64,000 nt of DNA from contig DASYXW010000071.1 of NCBI GenBank assembly GCA_035934405.1, positions 1 to 64,000 of the forward strand, read 5' to 3'. A program made the position numbers and the translations under genes. This DNA is from DASYXW01 sp035934405 (GTDB lineage Bacteria > Acidobacteriota > Terriglobia > UBA7540). This document shows positions 16,982 through 24,483 of this stretch, piece by piece (the first letter of the stretch is position 1; the number at the start of each line of letters is the position of its first letter). The notes below the pieces were generated by a model that made no database searches, was not told the origin of the DNA, and saw only the letters and a program-made list of their open reading frames with translations.

Positions 16982-17045
16982 GCTTAACAATGGTTAGCTG
17001 GCTGCCGCAGAGCGCAACTCTGCAATTCCGCTCGCTATGTTAGCG
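16982..17045 (-). other. attC-like imperfect inverted repeat
   Basis: On the minus strand it starts GCGCTAACATAGC and ends CCATTGTTAAGCG. The ends pair (CGCTAAC with GTTAAGCG) around a hairpin GCAGAG-TTGCG-CTCTGC. The last seven bases, GTTAAGC, fit the integron GTTRRRY core, but the left core CGCTAAC fits RYYYAAC poorly. The HEPN-like gene begins 18 nt beyond it, as in integron cassettes. No integrase and no second site are present. Confidence 0.25.
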
Positions 17046-17311
17046 CTGGTCACGCCTACCCACAAACGCCATTTTGCATTTTCGGCATTCGAGATTGACG
17101 GGGGGCAGCAGGCGGGGTGGCGCAGCAAGCAAATAGCGCGGGCCGCACGCCCGTAGCGCAGGACGCCGGGGTCGCGGTCTGCGGTTCTTCCTGCCATTTG
17201 GTGCGCCGTTGGAGCAGCCGCACGACGAAGAAAATGTCGGTCGAAAGGAAGGACGACGGGAGCCGCGACACGGTCCCGCGATACAACAGGGGGCATCACT
17301 ATCAGGCGAGA

Positions 17312-17341
17312 GCCGCGGACCTCAAACACGGAGGTCCGCGC
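17312..17341. repeat. Hairpin repeat, right copy
   Basis: CGCGGACCTC, loop AAACACG, GAGGTCCGCG: the same 10-bp stem as 16123-16151, with one loop base changed. Confidence 0.7.
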
Positions 17342-17652
17342 CACTTGCTTGCTCAGAAAAGCTCAAGCTCAAAGAGGGGTGATTTTGAATCGAGACGGCG
17401 GAATACATTCACCAGAACCCGGTACGGGCTGGCCTGGTGAGGGAACTGGTCAAGCTGCGCCGAGTACGCCAGAACCGACGCATCGGAACAAGAACGCCGC
17501 TGCGGGTTGAAGATCGATCGGGCGCGCTTGCCAGCCGATGAACGAGCGCGGATTTGAGAGACAAGCCGTAGAACCTGCCCTGAGCAGCGCGAAGGGGTCT
17601 CGAAAGCCTGAGACTCTGCGCCACCCCCGCCCCCGCACCACGATCGTTTCCG

Positions 17653-17698
17653 TTATGCTGATCTTCAGAGTGTCGTCAGGTACTTGTTTGACGCAAAG
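17653..17698. repeat. Diverged direct repeat, right copy
   Basis: Begins TTATGCTGATCTTCAGAGTG and ends ACGCAAAG; partner of 15848-15891, 1.8 kb apart in the same orientation. Confidence 0.5.
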
Positions 17699-17723
17699 CA
17701 AGGCGGTTGTCGCATAACAGACA

Positions 17724-17748
17724 TGGTAGTGGGCCAGGCCCACTACCA
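17724..17748. repeat. Perfect palindrome, 12-bp arms around one A
   Basis: TGGTAGTGGGCC, then A, then GGCCCACTACCA. It has the same GCCAGGC centre as the palindrome at 176-196. Confidence 0.65.
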
Positions 17749-18094
17749 CAGACATAATTAGCTTGACTTGCCATTGGCGATGTGGAACTCTCTCGTGCCG
17801 TGCCGTTTCCCGGTCAGAAGCGGCCACGTGGAGAGTTAGGGGGTCCCGTTCAAAGAGGCCGACCTCTTTAGCCGGGCGCACGTGAGCCGGCGACAATCGC
17901 CGGCCTTCCTTCCTACCTACGCGGGCGACCTCGCGCTCTGAAGCGCGTCCGCCGTCACACATCCCTACACTGTGGTTAACCCATTTTGGGCGACGCCGCG
18001 CGCCGGGGCAAATTGCGCTTGGGTCTCCCGGATTGCATGGCACGAATCGAGTTGCACGGCGGTAAGAGCTTAGGGGCTAAAAGGAGATTCGCTC

Positions 18095-20212
18095 ATGTCG
18101 AAGAAATCGACCGAGATGGAATTGATTAAGAAGAATCTGAGTATCTTGGAGGACTACGAAGTCCTTAGCCATGATCGTCACAACGAAATCATGACCGCGC
18201 TAGAGGGGCTACAGACACCAGAGCCAACGACATTCGAGACGTATTCGGCGTCCCTGAGTGAAGGTCTGCCCGCTGCGACGCAGGGCGTAATCGACCTGTA
18301 CTACGCAACTGAGAGCGGTGATCCCTTTGCCATAAGTGTCGCCTCTGTAGGGATCTTCCAGGGTTTCTTGAGCATGGCGGGCCCGATGCTCGGGCCAGTC
18401 GGGCCTCTGGCATCAGCGCTGAGCGGCATGATGGCAACGATTCTGGCCCAATGGCTCCCGACACCCCCGTCGCTGCAAGAGGAGGTTGAAGAACTTCTTA
18501 ACAAATTCCAGGCTCAGGAGAAAAAGTTTGCGCTTGGTACCGCCGCGGATCAGATTTGGAGGTTTCTCCGCACGCTGGAAAGAAGTTTTAAACAGGGGAA
18601 AGCTACAGCTTGGCAACCCCTCAATCTTCAGAGCGGTACGGAACTTAAGGCGATCGACGACGCATGGCAATGGCTTTCAGAGGAGAAAAAGCAATCGTTG
18701 CCATATTGGGGCGAGATGTTGAGCAAGACCTGCGAGGTGTTCACCCAATTGTTGCGCGCTGTGGCGGTAGCTAATGCTTTCCCATCGAAGATTGCGTCTC
18801 TTTACAAATCGAAAGTTGGGGAAGACATCACTCCGAGTGAGCTGATGAATGTCCACCTTCAATCTGCGTGCGAGCTTTTCTTGCTGAAGTCGCGACTGAT
18901 CAAGCCCGTGGTCCAGAATCGGGGGGTGGCCTTTCACCTCTCGGCGAAAGGAGGTGGGATATGGGCCGGCGACCATATCGAGGAGGGTACGAATGCACAG
19001 CTAGATGGAAACGCCAGTAGGGTGTCAGTAGCCGTGTCGCGGCGAGAGGCGGGCTCAGCCGATCCCGTTTACCACGTTCTGCGGGTCCGAGAAGACGGTA
19101 AGCTCGCGCATCGAAAATTAAGTTCGCCCTACGTTGCCTACATACCGTTGAAACCATCCGAGTACGGGCCGCGTTACGCTGGAGAGAGCGAGGTGATCGG
19201 TCAATGGGATCTGGTTCATGGTGTATCCGACGTCTGGGGCATGGTCGGCGGCGATAAGCGCCTCGATACCGATCCGCCTTTTATGGGCGTCCGCAGAGGA
19301 GACCTCGGACCTGAAAAGAACGTGGGGGACCGTATCTACTTTTATGCGGCAAGAACAGAAAGAAAGGCCATCGCTGGGCGTGATCCTGCTTTGGGTGACC
19401 TTCTTCCAGGGATAATTGGGTATCTCCGGGAAGAAAATGGCGAGGCGATACAGATTTACGAGCGGCCGGTCAGCGGTCCCGAGCTAAAGTGGGTTCGTGT
19501 TGTACAGGGTCCAAGAGCGGTGGCCGGTGATCCGGATGACAAGATTGGCAGCAGAGAGCTTCCAGGCGTCCTGCGAAACATTGATTACCTCGTCTATGGA
19601 GGATGCCAATCCGTGTGGAACGGCCCGGACGGCGTTTCGCCGCGGGGAGATTATATTTACGTTGACTCTCGACGCTCCCCACGTGGGAAGGAACGCGTTG
19701 TGAAGGACGGCTTCGTGCGCGGTCCATGGGGAGGGACTTATTACTACGGACTCGGGGTCGATCAGCGCTACGTGTGGGTCCACGCACCTTTGGGCTTCGC
19801 ATGCGCTACGCATGCCTCGGTGATGCGCTGCCTGGAAGGGAACCTTAAGGAGCCCACGTGGATGTTCCACTATATGGGTAGCCACCCCCACTTCGGCAAG
19901 GGTGCTGGTCCCAAAGGGAAAATCGTGGATTTGTGCCCCTGTGACGACGGGTCCCTTCTCGTTTCCCTGACGGAGGGCGATGCGGCATCGGCAGCGGCGG
20001 CGACAAATGGTGCGCCTCTGTATACTGCGGCCTATCACGTTAATCTTAAAAGCCGGCATATCGCCGTCCAACGCTGGACCAGGTGCGGGGGGGGCGCCGC
20101 ATCATACCGGTCGTGCAAGGTACCCCTTTTCTGCTGGCCGCAGCTCGAGGGCTTAATCGAATTTGTTGAAGAAACCTACCCGGATCACGCCAAACAAGCC
20201 CACACACATTAG
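18095..20212 (+). CDS. Large uncharacterised protein with a pore-former-like N-terminal domain
   Basis: 705 residues, no family recognised with certainty. Residues 1-75 are predicted helical. Residues 78-121 form a hydrophobic, glycine/proline-containing hairpin (AISVASVGIFQGFLSMAG, then GPVGPLASALSG), followed by amphipathic helices (LQEEVEELLNKF, then DQIWRFLRTLERSF). This layout resembles the helical domain of delta-endotoxin-like pore formers. From about residue 275 the sequence becomes beta-rich with Trp/Gly motifs (GGGIWAGDH, GQWDLVHG, RGPWGGTYYYG), perhaps a propeller or lectin-like domain. There is no signal peptide. AAAGGAG lies 8 nt before the ATG. Codon use looks less GC-biased than neighbours, which suggests transfer. 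It could instead be a membrane-associated enzyme or an effector. Confidence 0.6.
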   Translation: MSKKSTEMELIKKNLSILEDYEVLSHDRHNEIMTALEGLQTPEPTTFETYSASLSEGLPAATQGVIDLYYATESGDPFAISVASVGIFQGFLSMAGPMLGPVGPLASALSGMMATILAQWLPTPPSLQEEVEELLNKFQAQEKKFALGTAADQIWRFLRTLERSFKQGKATAWQPLNLQSGTELKAIDDAWQWLSEEKKQSLPYWGEMLSKTCEVFTQLLRAVAVANAFPSKIASLYKSKVGEDITPSELMNVHLQSACELFLLKSRLIKPVVQNRGVAFHLSAKGGGIWAGDHIEEGTNAQLDGNASRVSVAVSRREAGSADPVYHVLRVREDGKLAHRKLSSPYVAYIPLKPSEYGPRYAGESEVIGQWDLVHGVSDVWGMVGGDKRLDTDPPFMGVRRGDLGPEKNVGDRIYFYAARTERKAIAGRDPALGDLLPGIIGYLREENGEAIQIYERPVSGPELKWVRVVQGPRAVAGDPDDKIGSRELPGVLRNIDYLVYGGCQSVWNGPDGVSPRGDYIYVDSRRSPRGKERVVKDGFVRGPWGGTYYYGLGVDQRYVWVHAPLGFACATHASVMRCLEGNLKEPTWMFHYMGSHPHFGKGAGPKGKIVDLCPCDDGSLLVSLTEGDAASAAAATNGAPLYTAAYHVNLKSRHIAVQRWTRCGGGAASYRSCKVPLFCWPQLEGLIEFVEETYPDHAKQAHTH

Positions 20213-20445
20213 CAGCTTGGTGCGGGGTGGCGTGTGAAGCATCTTCACTTCACGATGCACGGAACCTACGCGGGCGGCCCGGCCGGGCACAAGGGTGGCG
20301 TCCGCTGCCGGTCCTGAAGGCTCGCAACATGCGGGCGCTCTTGCGGCGGCCATAGCCCGAGGGCCTGAACAGCAATACGAGGTTAAAGCAGTGTGATCTT
20401 TTGTGGCCAGCAGGCCAAAACCAAGCGAGAGGAGAATCAATCCAT

Positions 20446-20535
20446 ATGACCGCAACATTAAAACCGCCGCCGAAGAATGCGACAATCAAGCCGAAGCCGA
20501 AGGCAATAAAAGTCAAGCGTCCGAAAGGGGGTTAG
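20446..20535 (+). CDS. 29-residue Lys/Pro-rich mini-protein
   Basis: ATG 20446 to TAG 20535 encodes 29 residues with 8 Lys, 1 Arg and 6 Pro and no acidic residue. The middle reads KPKPKAIKVKRPKGG. AGAGGAGA lies about 11 nt upstream of the ATG. The composition resembles histone H1 or histone-tail peptides. It ends 47 nt before the start of a SET-domain lysine methyltransferase gene, and a second such ORF follows that gene (21345). A role as nucleic-acid binder or methylation substrate is inference only. It could be a chance ORF, but two similar ones flanking the same gene make that less likely. Confidence 0.45.
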   Translation: MTATLKPPPKNATIKPKPKAIKVKRPKGG

Positions 20536-20582
20536 GGCAGCCCGGGAGTCCGCCGCCCCAGTTCTTAGAGCCAAGCAGACCG

Positions 20583-21032
20583 ATGGCGATAGCGATCGCA
20601 GGCACCAAGCCGATAATCGACAAGCGCTATGCCCGCTTCCGGCTGCGAGTCGCGTCCTCTCGAATTCACCGCTGGGGCGTTTACGCCGACCAGGCGATTC
20701 CTGCCGGGCGCAAGGTGATCGAGTACGCGGGCGAAAAGATCGACCGCGCTGAGTTCGAGCGGCGCCAGGATATGACCTATCTGTTTCGACTGGACGACGA
20801 ATGGCTGATCGATGGCAGCGCGGGCGGCTCGGGCGCCGAGTTCGTTAACCACTCTTGCGAGCCCAACTTGGCCACTCGAATCTTGAAGGGGCATATCCTG
20901 TACTTCAGCCGCCGCTCGATCGGGAAGGGCGAGGAACTGACCATTGATTACCGCTACGACGACAGTGGCGAACGAATGACCTGCCGCTGCGGTTCGAAGA
21001 GGTGCCGTGGAACCATTAACGTCGAGGGCTGA
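20583..21032 (+). CDS. SET-domain protein-lysine methyltransferase with post-SET motif
   Basis: 149 residues from ATG 20583, almost entirely a SET domain. The motifs are HRWGVYA at 29-35 (SAM binding), FVNHSCEPN at 87-95, ELTIDYRYD at 118-126, and a post-SET zinc motif CRCGSKRCRG at 134-143. Cys92, 134, 136 and 141 could bind zinc. SET enzymes transfer methyl groups from SAM to lysine side chains. A longer frame from GTG 20403 exists but overlaps the mini-ORF at 20446 and has no SET homology, so the short start is preferred although its ribosome site is weak. The gene is flanked by two lysine-rich mini-ORFs. Bacterial SET proteins with known substrates are few; the substrate here is unknown. 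Confidence 0.85.
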   Translation: MAIAIAGTKPIIDKRYARFRLRVASSRIHRWGVYADQAIPAGRKVIEYAGEKIDRAEFERRQDMTYLFRLDDEWLIDGSAGGSGAEFVNHSCEPNLATRILKGHILYFSRRSIGKGEELTIDYRYDDSGERMTCRCGSKRCRGTINVEG

Positions 21033-21344
21033 AGCTGCGTCCGGCCAACGTCTAGGCTGGAACTACGCCGGCAAAACCAAGGAGGGGAAACTTTGCCCTT
21101 GTTGCCACGGGACAGGAAGAGAAAGGGAAACCCTGGATTAATTAACAGCTCCGCCGCCATTCCTCTCGAAGCGAGTAGCGGGTAGTGACGGTCACTGCTT
21201 CTGTGGCCGTGAGAGTTTTTCCTTTGCTGATGAACTCACGGTCAATTCCAAAGACGAATTGACCCCGATACCGATTCGGAATTGCACATCGGTAGTAACG
21301 ACACTTAAGACTGATTAGGACTGATCCTTAAAAGGAGAGAACCC
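21033..21344. other. Intergenic region with terminator-like hairpin
   Basis: No gene is visible apart from control signals. It has a terminator-like hairpin (21188-21220), a perfect 9-bp inverted repeat GGTCAATTC / GAATTGACC (21240-21264), and AAAGGAGAG at about 21330 serving the mini-ORF at 21345. The inverted repeat could be an operator for that mini-ORF. Confidence 0.45.
21188..21220 (+). terminator. Rho-independent terminator candidate after the SET gene
   Basis: Stem ACGGTCAC / GTGGCCGT (one G-U pair), loop TGCTTCT, then GAGAG and five T. It lies 156 nt downstream of the SET gene. Confidence 0.5.
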
Positions 21345-21467
21345 ATGCCGAACGTTCCGCGTAAAGGTGGCATTAAGATAGGCCCAAAAACCAAAAAACC
21401 CAAGAAACCGTGGGTGAAGGGGACTGTGAAACAGGTAGGCGGGCCTAAGCGAGGGCCCCGGGAGTAG
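21345..21467 (+). CDS. 40-residue Lys/Gly/Pro-rich mini-protein
   Basis: ATG 21345 to TAG 21467 encodes 40 residues with 10 Lys, 3 Arg, 6 Pro and 7 Gly and a single acidic residue (the last one). The central part reads IGPKTKKPKKPWVKG. AAAGGAGAG ends 6 nt before the ATG, a strong ribosome site. It resembles the mini-ORF at 20446 in size and composition (both have RKGG/RPKGG-type and KPK motifs). The SET methyltransferase gene lies between them. A hairpin at 21559 may end transcription. Histone-tail-like nucleic-acid binding, or being a target of the SET enzyme, is a hypothesis. Confidence 0.5.
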   Translation: MPNVPRKGGIKIGPKTKKPKKPWVKGTVKQVGGPKRGPRE

Positions 21468-21558
21468 TTTTGTGGTCCGCCAGAACATAGAACGAAATAA
21501 ACAATCCCCTCTTGCCGTGTCTTGCGGCGACGGTGGATTGGGCTCAAGTCAACCGGGT

Positions 21559-21592
21559 ATCCACGGTCAGCGCCTTCCTGACCGTGGATTTT
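21559..21592 (+). terminator. Hairpin, possible terminator after the mini-ORF
   Basis: ATCCACGGTCAG, loop CGCCTTC, CTGACCGTGGAT: a perfect 12-bp stem followed by TTTG. A second hairpin with the same CCACGGTC/GACCGTGG core follows at about 21607-21642. The short T-run makes termination uncertain; it may instead be a repeat pair. Confidence 0.4.
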
Positions 21593-21662
21593 GTCGATAG
21601 AGAAAGCCCACGGTCAATCACAGGACGACAGACCGTGGCTACCAAAGCCTTAACTAGCGGCT

Positions 21663-22268
21663 CTAGTGACGGCGGGCGGGCCCCGATGGTACCGGGGCAG
21701 GCAGCACCCGCTGGGGAAATTCGCCGCTGAAGTCTGCCGTCAGCCAGTAGCTTCCATCGCGACCGATCGCGATACCCACCGCCGCCCAATGGAAGGTGGG
21801 GTCGAGCAGCGTGCCGCGATGCTCGGGACTGCTCATCCACAACCGAACGGCGTGGCGGGCCGGGTGAGCGTGCCCCTTCTCCCTGAGGATGTTTTCGCCC
21901 AGATTCGTGGTGTCCAGACCGGCAGTTCGCAGCCGCCCCGAGACTTCACCGAACTGCGGATCGACATGGTCCAGGAATCCCAGCGCCATCATCCGGCAAC
22001 TATGGTGGCGCGCCGCGCCGGCCAGGGCATCGTTCCACTTCAGCTCCGGGAGGCCGAGTTTCCGCCGTTCTTCGTTCACGAGAACCACGACGCGCTTTTC
22101 CGTCTGGCGGCGGCCGGTTTCAACATTGCCGGCGCAATCGGCGACGCGCGCGGCCGCGTCCGGCGGGGCGGCGGCTGAAGCCTGCACAGCCCGAGCGGCT
22201 GCGAACGCGACACCCGCGGCCGCGACCCAAGCGACGAGGCTCAACACTGCTGCGGTTGCCGTTCTCAT
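21663..22268 (-). CDS. Secreted CAP-domain (SCP/PR-1-like) protein
   Basis: 201 residues with a signal peptide (residues about 5-24) and a CAP domain (PF00188) from about 55 to 185. It has VVLVNEERRKLGLPELKWND, HHSCRMMALGFLDHVDP, GLDTTNLGENI and VRLWMSSPEHRGTLLDP, the usual family landmarks including the conserved histidines. CAP proteins occur in all kingdoms and are secreted; bacterial functions are mostly unknown and may involve sterol, lipid or wall binding. The gene is single, divergent from uvrB. The C-terminal tail is Pro-rich. Annotation to family is firm; function is open. Confidence 0.88.
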   Translation of the reverse strand: MRTATAAVLSLVAWVAAAGVAFAAARAVQASAAAPPDAAARVADCAGNVETGRRQTEKRVVVLVNEERRKLGLPELKWNDALAGAARHHSCRMMALGFLDHVDPQFGEVSGRLRTAGLDTTNLGENILREKGHAHPARHAVRLWMSSPEHRGTLLDPTFHWAAVGIAIGRDGSYWLTADFSGEFPQRVLPAPVPSGPARRH

Positions 22269-22390
22269 GTCAAATCACGGTCAGGATAACATGCTGCGAA
22301 AGGATCGGCGGATGGGCAGATTTCAGATACTCAAGGCGTGGTTGGGAGCATTGGTCTTTTTGCGGGGACCGCCGCTGGCCTCCATCGCGC

Positions 22391-22396
22391 TATAAT
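22391..22396 (+). promoter_or_regulatory. Possible -10 box upstream of uvrB
   Basis: A perfect TATAAT 42 nt before the uvrB ATG. The -35 position 17 nt upstream reads ACCGCC, which is poor, so this is tentative. No SOS box of a known type is recognised. Confidence 0.35.
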
Positions 22397-22437
22397 GGAG
22401 TTCGCCCGCTTCGACGTGTGCCCTCACGATTGCGCCT

Positions 22438-24432
22438 ATGGACTTCAAGCTTGTCTCCGACTACCAGCCGCGCGGCGATCAAGTGACCGCCATTCGCGAA
22501 CTCCTGCGCGGCGTCGAGGAAGGCCAGAAGCACCAGGTGCTGCTTGGCGTGACCGGTTCCGGTAAGACGTTCACCATGGCCAAAGTGGTGGAGGCGGTTC
22601 GCCGTCCAACCCTGGTGATGGCGCACAACAAGACGCTGGCGGCGCAGCTCTACAACGAGTTCAAAAGCTTCTTTCCGCAGAACGCGGTGGAATATTTCGT
22701 CAGCTACTACGATTACTATCAGCCCGAGGCGTACGTTCCCTCCACCGACCTGTACATCGAAAAGGAAGCGACCACCAACGAGGAGCTCGACAAGCTGCGC
22801 CTTTCGGCCACGCGGTCGCTGTTCGAGCGGCGCGACTGCCTGATCGTGGCGAGCGTGAGTTGCATTTACGGCCTGGGGTCGCCCGAGGCGTATCACGGCA
22901 TGTTGCTACTGCTCGAAACCGGGCAGCGCATTCCGCGACAGGACATTCTGCGGCGGCTGGTGGAAATCCAGTACGAGCGCAACGACGTGGACTTCCGCCG
23001 CGGCACATTCCGCGTGCGCGGCGACGTGATTGAGGTCTACCCGGCTTACGAGGACAACGCCTACCGCATCGAGATGTGGGGCGACGAGATCGAGCGGCTG
23101 GCGCTGATCGATCCGCTGCTCGGCCAGGTGAAGCAATCGTGCGCGCGCCTGCCCATCTATCCGCGCACGCATTACGTGGTGCCGCCGGAACAGCGGGAGC
23201 TGGCCATCGGGCGTATTCTTTCGGAGCTGGAGTGGTGGCGCGGCGAGCTGGAAAAGCAAGGAAAGCTGGTGGAGGCGCAGCGGCTGGACCAGCGCACGAA
23301 GTTCGACGTCGAGATGATGAAGGAGATGGGCTACTGCCACGGCATCGAGAACTATTCGCGGCATCTTTCGGGCCGGCTGCCCGGCGAGCCTCCACCTACG
23401 CTGCTCGACTACCTGCCGCAGGACGCGATGATGTTCATTGACGAAAGCCATCAGACCGTGCCGCAGCTTCACGGCATGTTTCACGGCGACCGCTCGCGCA
23501 AGCAGGTGCTGGTGGACTACGGCTTCCGGCTGCCTTCGGCGCTCGACAACCGTCCGCTGACCTTCGAGGAGTTCGAGCACCGCGCCGGGCAGTTGATCTA
23601 CGTCTCGGCCACGCCCGGTCCGTACGAACTGACGAAATCCGCCGGCGTGATTGTGGAGCAGATCATCCGGCCCACCGGGCTGATTGACCCGGAGATGGAG
23701 GTGCGGGCGACGCGGAATCAAGTGGACGACCTGCTGGGCGAAATCCGGCAGCGCGCCGAAGCCGGCGAGCGCGTGCTGGTGACCACGCTCACCAAGCGCA
23801 TGGCGGAGGACTTGACGGAATACTATTCCGAGCTGAACGTCCGCTGCCGGTATCTCCACTCCGACGTCGAGACGCTGGAACGCGTGAAAATCCTGCGCGA
23901 TTTGCGGCGCGGCGAGTTCGACGTGCTGGTGGGCATCAACCTGCTGCGCGAGGGCTTGGATCTGCCGGAGGTGTCGCTGGTGGCCATCCTTGACGCCGAC
24001 AAGGAGGGGTTCCTGCGCTCCGGCGGCTCGCTCGTCCAAACCGTGGGGCGCGCGGCGCGCAACCTGCGCGGCAAGGCAATCCTGTACGCCGACAAGATGA
24101 CGGACTCCATGCGCTACGCCATCGGTGAGACCAATCGCCGTCGCGCCAAGCAGGTGCAATACAACCGGGAGAACGGCATCACGCCGGAAAGCATCACGAA
24201 GCCGGTGGACATGGCGCTCGCGGCGATCACGGAAGCGGATTACGTCACCGTGCCGCTCGACGAAGAGATAGCGGAGCCGGCGACGCAGGACCAGCTCGAC
24301 GCTCTGGTTGGAAATCTCGAAAAGCAAATGCGCGAGGCCGCCAAGCAGTTCGAGTTTGAGCGCGCGGCGCAACTGCGCGATCGGGTGCGGGCGCTGCGCC
24401 AGAAAGAGGTCGGGCTTGTGTCGAAGCCGTGA
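22438..24432 (+). CDS. uvrB: Excinuclease ABC subunit UvrB
   Basis: 664 residues, the normal length. Walker A GVTGSGKT is at 37-44. The beta-hairpin that clamps DNA has YYDYYQPEAYVPSTDLYIEK at about 90-109. Helicase motifs include MFIDESHQTVPQ, VTTLTKRMAEDLTEY and QTVGRAARN. The C-terminal UVR motif (FEFERAAQLRDRVRAL) binds UvrC. UvrB is the damage-verifying subunit of nucleotide excision repair and works with UvrA and UvrC, neither of which is in this window. No Shine-Dalgarno is visible before the ATG. It is followed 51 nt later by a UvrD-type helicase-nuclease, so the pair may be a repair operon. Confidence 0.97.
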   Translation: MDFKLVSDYQPRGDQVTAIRELLRGVEEGQKHQVLLGVTGSGKTFTMAKVVEAVRRPTLVMAHNKTLAAQLYNEFKSFFPQNAVEYFVSYYDYYQPEAYVPSTDLYIEKEATTNEELDKLRLSATRSLFERRDCLIVASVSCIYGLGSPEAYHGMLLLLETGQRIPRQDILRRLVEIQYERNDVDFRRGTFRVRGDVIEVYPAYEDNAYRIEMWGDEIERLALIDPLLGQVKQSCARLPIYPRTHYVVPPEQRELAIGRILSELEWWRGELEKQGKLVEAQRLDQRTKFDVEMMKEMGYCHGIENYSRHLSGRLPGEPPPTLLDYLPQDAMMFIDESHQTVPQLHGMFHGDRSRKQVLVDYGFRLPSALDNRPLTFEEFEHRAGQLIYVSATPGPYELTKSAGVIVEQIIRPTGLIDPEMEVRATRNQVDDLLGEIRQRAEAGERVLVTTLTKRMAEDLTEYYSELNVRCRYLHSDVETLERVKILRDLRRGEFDVLVGINLLREGLDLPEVSLVAILDADKEGFLRSGGSLVQTVGRAARNLRGKAILYADKMTDSMRYAIGETNRRRAKQVQYNRENGITPESITKPVDMALAAITEADYVTVPLDEEIAEPATQDQLDALVGNLEKQMREAAKQFEFERAAQLRDRVRALRQKEVGLVSKP

Positions 24433-24483
24433 GCCAACGGATTGTCGTGGCATCCCTGCCCAGCTTGGCGGAATAATGACTTG

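Larger units (their letters stand above)
16965..18094. other. Gene-poor 1.1-kb stretch with repeats
   Basis: Open frames here have no recognisable protein sequence. The stretch holds an attC-like imperfect inverted repeat (about 16982-17045), a hairpin (17312-17341), the right copy of a diverged direct repeat (17653-17698) and a 25-bp palindrome (17724-17748). It looks like a region of insertion and decay between the HEPN-like gene and the gene at 18095. Confidence 0.5.

Noticed and set aside
17450..18043. 197-residue minus-strand open frame
   Set aside because: Its composition is unlike a protein, it has many rare transitions, and it covers palindromic repeats.
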